Assembly (NCBI GenBank): GCA_023634235.1
Contig: JAMKCF010000001.1
Span: forward strand, 32,389,272 to 32,453,271
Source of the DNA: Pisaster brevispinus
Lineage: Eukaryota > Echinodermata > Asteroidea > Forcipulatida > Asteriidae
Reading direction: 5' to 3'
DNA: 64,000 nt
A program made the translations under genes and the position numbers. Shown here in pieces: positions 34,644 to 46,600 of the stretch. Numbering within the stretch: position 1 is the stretch's first letter; the number at the start of each line of letters is the position of its first letter. The notes under the pieces are model-generated. The model had not been told where the DNA came from. It made no database searches and was given only the letters and a program-made list of their open reading frames with translations.

Positions 34644-37600
34644 CTGTCAGCAGACACAAAAACAACAAGTATCTTAGCGAAAAGAAAAATACAAATAACT
34701 CCAACGAAATCAGCATACAGTGGAACATTTTCAAAGCAATAATGGCATCATCCATGCACATTCTATTGACTTTCCGGGCTCAAATTTAGAGGAAATATCC
34801 ACAAGACCGCAGGGCTTGTAGCTCAAAGTTTCTACAGGACCAGAATTTATTTTACAAGACCAGAATCAAAATGAGTTGAACAAGCACTAAGAGAAAATAC
34901 CTCATTTGTTTTAATGTGTAGCACTTCGATAGTGAAGAGAATTGAAAGATATTTATCAGACTCATAGTCAACACTCTTTCACATAAATATTACACAATGA
35001 GTTAGGCTATTATTACTCAACAGAAAAACACAAGACCACCGGGCTTGTCCGGTTATGAGTTTACTGGCCCGAGGCTAAAATCACTGGCCTCAGGCCTGTG
35101 GTCCAGTGTTAATTTCGAGCCCTGACTTTGTTTACAGTATCCCCTTACTAATGATAGAATTTGAACTTCCCTCTTGAAACCGAACAAATTGCGTTGAGCT
35201 GCTCATGCACAACATGATTTTGTTTTTTTTCTCATTTTTTTTTTTTTCTCTCTTTTTTTTTTCTCTTTTTTTTTTCTCTCTTTTTTTTTTCTCTCTTTTT
35301 TTTTCTCTTTCGGGAGGCGGGAGGCAGGGGTAGGGTACATCATTACCTGAGCTTGTTGTTGCATCTGTGTAAAGTTATTCCATTCATCCTCATCATCGTC
35401 AGCGACAGGGGTAGCAGCATCACTGCCAGTCCGAAGAATAGACGACGGCACAAACCCCTGGGAAGCTGAGAAATAAAATTGTAAAAAAAAGATGCTTAGA
35501 ACTTTGAAAAAAAAATCAGGGGGCCAATTTCATGATGCTGCTACACAAAAGTCTGCTTAGCACAGAGAAGTTATGCCGAGTGAAACCAGTTTACCAGCCG
35601 AAGTGTTGTGTCCTGTACATTGCGTACTAAGTGGTTCCTCACTTAGCGAATTCTAAGGTTAGAGTCAATTTCATTTAGCTAACTAAGCAACAAATTTTGG
35701 TTATCAAATTTATTTGCTGTTACAAGCAGAAATAAGAATGTGGTACCCGTTGCATCAGTTTAAACTTCATGGCAATTTGGAGAGGAAGCTCTTCCTGCAA
35801 GGCAAGACTTTTCTGCACTCTGTATTTTTAACAACAGATATGCAGAGAAGTTTAGATTATGAGACTCATAAATAAATTGCACCATGTAAGAATTTACAAT
35901 TGGCTCAATCTGTAACCAACAACGCCAGAAACACCAGGGCAAACCACTTCTTTTAAAATGCACTGGGTTCTTTTATGTGCAGTACACAGCACACGGGAAA
36001 CCCACACCTTTACAAATCCAAAGGACGAAGCAATCATGGTAAGGTGTCTCATTCAAGAGTACAAGTGTCACAACTAGGATTCGAACCCGCACTCTGACAA
36101 CACCAAAACTTGATTCGAACCCGCACTCAAGTTTTAGTGTTCACTAAAACTTGAGTTCGGTGCACCAGACAGCTTGGCCAAGGACACCCCTTGAGGGTAA
36201 ATATCCCAAATTCACCTTTCCCAATAAAAACCTAATTCCAACAATAATTTGGGAGTCCGATCATCCTTATTTAAAACTGGATTGCGAAGGACTCGGTTAC
36301 AACATGTTTAAGCTGCAGGAATGCAAGGGTGCCTTTGGCAGCCAGCCACAGCAACCCGCATATAACCACGGAGCACAGCCTGAGATCAAAAGTATTTGAC
36401 TTTTCTGGTGGGAGGAAATCCGGAGGGCCAACTTCTTCTTTTTTTTGTTAAGGTGAAAACCAACACACAACTCTTATCACATATGGCCTTAGCAGGGAAT
36501 CGAACCAGGACCACAGTGGTGAGATGCGAGCACTTTATATTACTCGGGTGGGATTCGAACCCACGACCTTTGCAATTCTAGAGCAGTGTCTTACCAACTA
36601 GACCACCGAGATTGCCCGGTAGCTAGAGGCAGTTCGAATCCTATATTTTAGCAGCGGGTACCGCAACGATTTTAATAGATGTTAATTTTGCATCGGGGAT
36701 GAAGAATATTTTAGACACTTTAGACAAACTTTAGACAAACACCAGGCACGACACCCAACCTACCTCCGTTATCGATGTACCACCTTTGGCCACTACCGGT
36801 TGGGTCTTGTTCCTTGATTATTCCTACCAGCTCCCCTTTCTCTACGGAGATGTCCATTGGCTGCTGCGCTTTGAAATCCATGGAGACCAAGAATACTCTG
36901 TTGCTAGGGTATCGAGAATTAACGCTCACTTTCTGCTTTTCAGATTGTGACGCTGGCTGGGGTTTCTGCAGAATGTAAGATTAAAATTTGTCGACTGTCA
37001 AAACATTCAAATAGAGTGAGGAAGAATTCTAGTAAATCACATAACTTATAAAAATAATAATTTGAGAGGCATGTCTCCCTCCATTCTACAATCTAGACTG
37101 TTTTTAGAGGAATATCAGTAGGATTTTAAACTTTGCATGGTAGAAGTATAACTAAGAGAGGTTTGCGGTAACACCATGTGAACATCTCTTTTAGTAGTGT
37201 AGGTTCTGAAAAGAACCGGTGGTTGACGACTCAACGTTTCGATCAGTATTCTCCTGAAGACGATCAGAGCATACTGATCGAAACGCTGAGTCATTATCCA
37301 CTGGTTCCTTTCAGAACCCACACTACTCAAAAGACATTTTCACATGGTGTTACCGCAAACCTCTCTTAATTAAGAGGAATATCAATACCTACCTTCTGAG
37401 ATATTTTCAACTTAAATACTTTCTTATTTGTAGCCCCTTCCCAGACTGGCTTTTAGCCTTGTTTGGAGTGAACTTGCATAATTTATATTTAAATGTACTC
37501 TATGTTTAGAGACTTACAGGTAGGCTTGGTGGAGGGGTAGGCTCAGCATTGCTGCCGTACACGGACCGCCTGTCTCCTTTCTTGTCCAGACTCTTGGGCA

Positions 37601-40600
37601 CAAAAGGGAATTTATGAAGCTCCTCCATGGCGGCCTTCATGGAGATCTCAAACGTCTTCATGATGTCTACGGTTGAGTTGGTCTTGACAATTGAAAGCTG
37701 CAAAGCAAGGTTTAGAAATTGTAAAACTTCCAGGGGCTAATTTCAGTAACTTAAGTAGAAAAAGTTGCCGAAAGGCAGGGTATACTTTTGGTAATTGTCA
37801 AAGACCAGTATCCTCACTTGGTGTATCCCAACATATGCACAAAATAACAAACCTGTTGAAGTTTGGGCTCAACTGGTCATCAAAGTTTGAAGAAAATATT
37901 AAAAGAAAAAAAAAAACACCATTGTTGCATAGAATTTTGTGCTTTCAGATGCCTTTCTCAGATTCAAATTTGCTGGTGTTGAATTAACAAGGGGAGCCGT
38001 TTCTGACAATGTTTTATAATATCAACAGCTCTCCACTGTTCTTTACCAAGTAAGTTTTTATGGTCAGTAACTTGTGGAGTATTTACCAAAGGTACATCCT
38101 GCCTTTAACAATTTGCTGCTAAGCGGAAAAATGAGCAGGATACCAATCACAAGTGACATACTGTACAAGTGACATGTTATTTTGATAAAGCGCTATATAA
38201 AAACTAATTATTATTACTGTTATTAGCCAACAACATAATTGTAATTTATATTTATGATTAGGAGGCTATAATCCTTCTTACTCGCTGCTGAGAAGCTGAA
38301 TTGCAATATGGTCGAGCTGCAGGCATGCAAGGGCCCCCCCCTTTGGCATGTGTTTGGCAGCCAGCCACATCGAACCATAAATGACCACGGAGCACAGCCA
38401 ATGATCAAAGGGGTATGTCCGGAGAGAGGAAAACTGGAGGGGCCTGGAGAAAAACCTTTTGTGGCATTGGAGAGAACCAATGGACAACTCTACTCAAATA
38501 TGGCCTCAGCCGGGAATCGAACCAGGGACACAGTGGTAAGAGGTGAGCCTTTTATGCACAAGCCACCCACGCACAGCTCTACTCACATATGGGCCTAGCT
38601 TGGAATCAAACAGCGGTGAGAGGCAAGTGCTTTACGCACAAGCCACCCATAGACCCATTGCATATGACGTCACACTCTCAAAAAGGAGGCAGATCATTGG
38701 ACGATAGCTGTTCTCTGTGCGTAAAAAACGTGCGCGTGACCTCAGCGTACCTGTAGCGTTTCGCGTTACGCAAGGGCGGTCTATTGATTTATATAGACCC
38801 CTTTACAGAACGCACAATGCACCTCCGAACAATGCGCGTAATTTTGGGTGTCAACTCTCTTTTGTGCACGTTTGTATACGATTTTGACACCCAAAATGAC
38901 ACCCAGGATAGCCATATGTGAGTACTCTGCGCGTTGTGCAAGGGGTCTATACTCACCTCAAGAAGGGGGTAAAGTTTCTTCAGGGTGGAGTTGATGTGAT
39001 CTCGTTCCGCTTCAATGAACGACACAACGCAGCTCTTGAATAGAGAGAGCCCCATGCCACAAAGCTTCGGCAGTTCATCCTTCAATTGGACATTCATGGC
39101 CTCGTAGTTCTTCCTCGCTACATCTTTATCATCCTTGAGCTGGACGACGATGGAGGAAAAAAAATAAAAACCATTCTCAGATTATAATCTCTCATGGTTT
39201 CTAGTTGGTCTTACCGATAAACGAGTTTACTATTCTAGGTAGGTGTGTGGTAACACCCTGGAAATCATTTCTCTGAAGCTCGGTTCATATGTCACTCGAA
39301 AGCAAATGGTAAGCAAAGTAGGTGACTCAAACAATCATGTGTATGCTGTTTTCCAATCGTAAAAATAGACTTATCTGTTTGCAAACTACTTAGCAACCAA
39401 AAGGACCTATGGTATAACTGCAAAACTCGGTTAGTGGCCTGACGTTTCGACCCTAGCAGAGTCTTTCTCGAGGGCTAAATGACAACACGACACACATCAA
39501 CAAGTATACTGGTGAAACAAAGGCAGTCAAATGGAAAGAGATTGGCAGTGAGAAATTTATTTTGCTTTTCACAATTCGCGTGAAGTATGAACCGGGCTTA
39601 AGTTGTTGTTCTGGTGGTGTAATAAATCAATGTTTCTGTCAACAGGCCGCGATTCTTCCAGTTTTGTCCTAGCCGTGATTGCAAAGCTATCGTATTTGTC
39701 CATGCACACGGAGTCCATCCACGTACTGTCCACGCACACACAGCACACCGATTCCTCGCATGGAGCCCGTCTGACGGACTCCATGCATAGAGTGCGTGTG
39801 CGTATGTATCGTCCTACGAGCTTGGTACGTGGACGAAAAGGCAATACTGGGACGGTACATTCCAAGAAAGTTCCTGTCATACCCCCAAAAAAATGCACAA
39901 TGCAAACTGAATGTAATCATTGATTGGACAAGAGTTGACATCCAACATGCAATAATAATACTGGAATCACTTCATCACACAGGTTCATACCATGCAAAAT
40001 TACACTCTGGGGACAAAGTAACAGGGTCAATTTCACAAAGCTGCTTAAGCGAACCCTTTTTCTGCTAAGCAAAAATAAGCAGGCACCCAGTTGTAGATGG
40101 TAGGTGTGACATGGTATTTTGGCTGGTAACCGTTTTCTAGTAAGCAAAATTGTTTTGTGATTTTGTTTACATTTTATTTTATGAGATATCGCCTAAACTC
40201 ATAAGGCCGAGTGGCCACTTCAAGGTGAGGGCTACACTTAACTTATTTGGGCTGTCGACCCAAATCAACTGTCACCAGGGGCACGTTGCCACCTACTCCT
40301 GGGGCTGAAACAGGGTTACCCCCTTTGCAGCCTGTAAGAATGTGGGCATGGGTATCATCCACTACAAGCCTCGCCGAAATGCACTAACTTCTCAACTTTT
40401 TACGGAGCAATTATGGTTTAAAGTGCTCTTATCAAGGGCACAAGTGTCATGACCAGGATTCGAACCCACACTCTGCTGCTGACAGCACCAAAGCTTGGGT
40501 TCGGTCAACTAGAGTGCTTAGCCACAACACACCACAAAATTACTTTTTGTGCTTAAGCAGCTCTATGAAAGTGGGCCCTGATTGGTAAAAATCTTTAATT

Positions 40601-43600
40601 TTAATCTAGTTGTACCAATGTGTGTATTAAAAAACAAGAGGGTGGGAATGAATTTATTAGTCTTCCGAACAATGATGTACATTTCCTGACAGTTGACAGT
40701 AAACCAAGTTTGTTCAAACATCTAAACACAAAAACATGCAAATGCATCGTATGGACCAAAGTCACTTGTCGTCATCAAGAACGATAACTCTCGGTTACGC
40801 CACTTTGGGAGCTAATCCCCATGTGTTACTGAGCAGTGTACACTTTCGGCGACACGTGTGCAGTCGGACGCGCAATGTACTATCTTTACGTCATGTCAGT
40901 GCTAAAATAGCACTTATGTTTTGCGGAGTTTGAACTTCGCAAAACATCAATCTCGCTTAAAGTAGCCCGGATGTACACAAAAAACAACTACGCATCGAGA
41001 TACGCCATTTCAGCACAGTGCATTTATGCAAGTTAACAACGTTTACGCAAAATCAAGATGCAATGTTCTTCCACTGACACGACGTTCACATGCAATTTGA
41101 CTCTCAAAATGGCATCCCGATTTGATTAGCCAGCTTCACTTATACGTAAAGGCTTTCAAGCATGACTGCATCGCTTACAAAAATGCCTCGTGATAAAGCA
41201 TCATATCTCATAAGCAAGAGGGATTTAGAACAGGGGTGGATTTCACAAAGAGTTAAGACTAGTCTTATCTCGAGTTAGGACGAGTTACTCGTCCTAACTA
41301 AGGACTAGCCTTAAGTTTTTAATAACTCCTAGGACTAGACCTAAGTTAAGACTATCTTTGTGAAATCGACCCCAGGTTGTTCAGAACAGAATCATGAGCG
41401 ATCTATAGACCATGTTACCTTTGTTTACAAAAAGAGTGACCTTGTACATTCCAGGGCATTTCCTGGCAGGCAAGACACTACACTGGTCATTTGGAAATCT
41501 TTACATTTTGGTGTCATAATTTCCACATAAATTCAAGAGTGACAAAAGTAACGGCTGTACAACTTATTAGATGGGGGCCCCTTCTTCATATCAAAAGTTA
41601 ACAACAATCAGATCAATCTCTATAAATCATGCCTGCAGGAAGTCCAGGCTATATGGCTGTTTTGTAAACATGTGATGTCACGGGTCACATGGTCTATAAA
41701 TGATGCGATGATGCTTGACAGCCTTACTAAGAAGTGACGGTAGCTCGTCGAATCGGTCATAACGGCCGAACATGGATACACAGTAGCCCTGTGTGAGGTC
41801 AGAGCGAGGGTTCTTAGAATAATGCTAACACATCAAGCTGAACATTTAAACTGCTAGTGAGTTGGTTACAGGTTTCAACCCCATATTGGTGTGTTTCAAC
41901 CAATGTTCTCATAAGATTTTCCCATTCTGTAGAAATAATAAGCATGCAAGTCACATCGCACAGAAAGTACAAGCCATCTGCACCATATCACATTGAACAC
42001 CGGTACGGTTAATGTGAGGGTTACGGGTTCCAATCCACTTTTTGGTGTGTGTTGCAACCAATGTTCACACTCGACTTTCTCATTCTGTAGAACTAATAAG
42101 CATGCAAGTCACATCGCACAGAACGTACAAGCTATCTGCACCATATCACATTGAACACCAGTGAGGGTTACGGGTTCGAACCTCCTTTCGGTGCTTCTCT
42201 TTCAGCCGTTTGTGAGTGCCGCCCGTGGGCATGTCGTCATCGCTCTCATCCAAATCCTTTTCTTTGCTTTTGTTCTGATAGCAGTTTGTGAAAGTTACAA
42301 CATGGCATTTTTACAAATAATATTTCTTGAAAAGTAAGTACTGCGCTGGTAATTCAAAACAACAACACTTTTTTCTTTTTCAATTTCCAAAACTCACGCA
42401 TACAAAAATTCTTACCAGCACCAATCGTCCAGAGAAAAATTTCCGTCTGAAAGGCTGTCAAAGTTGAGAAAATAGCATTTGAAAATCCTGAAAATCACCA
42501 TTGCTTATTTAGATTGCCGCAACCGAAATAAGCCAGAATGTGAATAGTTCCAAGATCGCTGACAAAACATAAAACCTCTTTTTGTTGTTTTCCCTAAAAA
42601 CAATTTGACTGTTTCCTTAGGTGGGTTGTATGGTGTGTTTGTTTGAAAACTAGAGGATGGAAATTAATTTACTCTTCCAGAACCCAATAATAATAAAAAA
42701 TACTACTTTTAATGGTTGAATATTTAAACAAACTAACACCAAAAGAGTTCACACAAAATACACTGCTAAAAATGGTATTCTTGACATAAGAAAAACATCT
42801 TATTTTGAGAAAATATTTCTTGTGTCACTCCCTAAAAAAAGTTTCAAGGGAGTGAAATATTTTCTCAAAATACGATGGTTTTTCTTATTTCAAGAATACC
42901 ATTTTTAGCAGTGTAATCTATATTCCTTAGTCCTTTTCCTACAGGATTCAATCTTTCTCTGTGGATTTCTGTACTTATGGTCCAAAGAATTATGTGCTTT
43001 AAAAAGTAGAGCATGCGCAGAGTTCTACCTGATGTCGTAGAAAAAACCCACATCTAAAACTGAGCATTCTCTTCTTGTTTACTATTCATCCTGTAATTGG
43101 CATAATTGTGCTGTTGGATAAGTAATGAAATAAATACCATCATGGGTTCCTGCAGATAGTCCAACTCAACCCACCTGTTTCAATCCAGTGAGGTTTGCGG
43201 TGACACCAAGTTTATAAATCTCTTTTATGAGTAGTGGTGGTTCTGAGAACAACCTGTGGTTTGACAACCCACTGGTTCCCAAACCAATCACCGGTTCTTC
43301 TTAGAACCACCACTACTCAAAAGAGATTTTACACGTGATGTCGCGGCAGACCTCACTTCATTGTACTCCCACCGTGCAAAGTTTCAAATCCTACCCACCT
43401 GTTTCATTCGGTCTTTGTCTTTATTCTTCTCTAGTTTGTTACTGTGGCTGTCGTAGTCAAGGAGCTTGTGGTACCTCTTCTGGATAAGTTTGTGAGGTCC
43501 TTGGAACATGATGAGGAGCCCGTTGAGAGGTGAGATCACCCTTTGCTGTACAAATAACATCTGCAAAAATGAAACCAAAATGAGGTTTCCATTAACTTTT

Positions 43601-46600
43601 CCGTTTCCTTGCTTTCCGGACTTAAGAACGTGGGCTCGATTTCACAAAGAGCTATTATTTAACGTAACTGCAAATCACTCTTAGTTTCTAAGTAACTGCG
43701 GGGCCCTTAATGTCGGCCCCTGACCTGATAATTCGGTAACTTTGTAAGAACAGACTGTACTTGAAGTGAGCCCTCTGCTGTTGGGATTTATGTTGATGAG
43801 ATGTTAACTAATAAAAAGTGCTCTTGAATAATGGCATGCATCTTTGCGTCCACAGACTTTGAACCCCTAAAATATTATATAATTGGCGGCAGGGAAGAGA
43901 TGCAAACTTTGAATAGTGTTTTAGAGTTCCAGATAAGTTTTAGGAACATCTAGGGATGCAATGACAGCCATCTTTACATCTTGCATGAGTAAGTTTGGGC
44001 TTACAGGAGCACCTTTGTTGGGTATTTTACACAATAGAACAGTGCTACCCCACACCGTTTTCTTTGTTCAACCCGGACCCTACAAGAGAATTCTTTAGAA
44101 AAGGGAATAATAGAACAACAATAGCAGGACCCCACAAACCCGATCCGTAAGGTTGTGTGAACGGGTTTATTGGTAAGATGGGGGCGCTCTACTCACATAA
44201 TCTTTATAGAGTTTATTGGCAAGATGGCGTTGGACAGCCTCATATTTGTTGACTTCATGTAGGTTGGACTGACTGGCGTAGTAGTCTGAGATGTCGCTAC
44301 CCACAGCTGCCTCAGATGAAGTGGCATCCTGCGAAATAAATAAACAGCTTGTTAACCCCCACACCCAATTTCATAGAGCTGCTTTAGCACAAATGGAGCT
44401 AAGCGTAACAAAATCATGCTTACCAGAATAGGGTTACCAACCAAAATATCATGTCACATGTACACTCTGTGACTGGTACCCTGCTTGTTCTTGCTTAGAT
44501 GTATCTGGGTTTGATTCTCTCACCTTGAGTTGCTCCAAGTAAGCGTTGACGTCCTTCACGAAGATCCTTATGGTCTTCTCTAGATTTCTGAATCGTCTCT
44601 CCATCTGATCAAAATCTCCATCAACCGTCTGTAAGACATTAAAAAAAAGACGAGTTGTGAACCAAATAATCTGCATAATTTATGGACTGTGTATCAACAG
44701 GGACAATCGGCCCTACTTCTAATGCTTGGTAACATCATCATTCTCCTTTGTCTGCAGAGCAGGTAGCTACAAGTTTCTTCCAGTTACTGGGATCTTTCTG
44801 CAGAGCAGGCACCTACAAGTTTCTTCCAGTTACTGCGATCTTGTCTGCAGGTTTCTTCCAGTTACTGGGATCGTACGTCGAAGTGCCTTGCTCAAGGACA
44901 CAAGCGTCAAGACCATCACCCGAAACCCACAATCTGCTAATCGGGAACACCTAAGCTCTAATCTGAATTGCTTGACCGCTTGACCACAACACATCAGTTT
45001 TGGTTTTGCTTCATGCAAGTCACCAGTGTCACTTGCATGTCACTCGCAGCATGCCTTCACTATCTCCAAGCAGGCGTGAAGCAGACGTGAAGGTTGGTGT
45101 ATACAGGGCGTACATCCTGACAGGTTCATCGTCTGGCGTTCAGAGTAAGTGCCCAAGGAACTTAAGCTGCTGAGTTCTTACACGCTCCACAAGAGGCCTT
45201 CGAGAAAGACTCTGTTAAATTGTTGCTCCACAAGAGGGGTTACAACACACCACATGACCTTAAAATGACCTTTGTGAAAGTTCGAGTTGTGACCAATATT
45301 AAGCTTAGGAAGTCAGCTCTTAACTTCTATGTGCCTTGAATGCAGTTGCTGCTTAAAAAAAAATTATTTGCAAATAAAACAAAAACAAGTAGTACAGGCC
45401 TTGAACTTCGCTCTTGAAGGGGCACGGTAATTTTCCTCTGGTAAGGGGCACTCTATGAGGAAAATGTAAATATGTATAGGAACTTTGCAAAGGGCACCAC
45501 AGCAAAAGCACAGGGCACTGCGGTGATTGCTGTGGGTGCCGGGGGTAATTTCGAGGCCTGGTAGTAGTTTCAATGAATTTACAGTTTTAAAAATGCATGG
45601 CATTACACATATTTGTTATACAGGGCAGTGCTCAGGTTAAGAAAGTGTTTTACCTGTGTTGTTAATCCTGTCATTTGAGTTAACCTTTGGTTTATCCGCT
45701 GTGACTTCTTCCTTATGGAGTGTAGATTGAGTCGTCCGAGTTTATCCGTTATTGCATCTTGTCCAGTCCGTCTGTACTTCATCACTAGAAATCAATGAAG
45801 AAAAAAGTTGTTCTGTACAAATTTAGTTCATATATTTTTTATTTAGCGAGTTTCAACTGTGGGTGAATAAAAAGCTCCCGAATCAGAAGGAGTAAAAACT
45901 TGAAGCAGATCCATATAATGTAGGCATGTGATGTATTTAAGGATTATATTTTAATTTGGTTTTTCCCTTACACCGATGTGTATTAAGCACTGTATGCTCA
46001 GTGCTCTCCCCGAGCTCTGTGAAAAAAATCCACAGGCAATCACTCGGGTGAGATTCGAACCCACGACCTTTGCATTGCTAGAGCAGATGTCTTACCACTA
46101 GACCACTGAGCTAGTCTTATGGCTAGAGGCGGGTTCGAATCCTTAGCAGCGGGTACTGCAACAAATTTAATAGATGTAATATTAACCAAATTAAAATTCT
46201 TCATCCCGATGGCATGGACAGAAAAAGAAATAGTAGACTTACCCAAGTCCTTCCTCCTCTTGAATTCATTAATGGCCTTTGCCACTTCCGTCATTGTTTG
46301 TATTGCTTCCTGTAGGTTGGGTTTGTCCGCGTAACTCTCCTCTGAATACTGGAAACAGAAACACCAAAAAAACCATCTCAGCCCTCGCAGGTTCTCATTT
46401 TATACACATGGGTTAGGTTTTGACAAACTTTTTTTACCGACCTTGTCCAGCTCACCGAGAAGAAGCTGGTATTTCAAGATCCTCTGAACGGGTATGATCA
46501 AGAAAGAAGCAAGATCCCAACAATTCGTACTCATTTTGTGCATCTGAGTTAAGTTTTAAAGACCTACTTGAACGAAAACGGCAACAAGTGATATTTGCTG

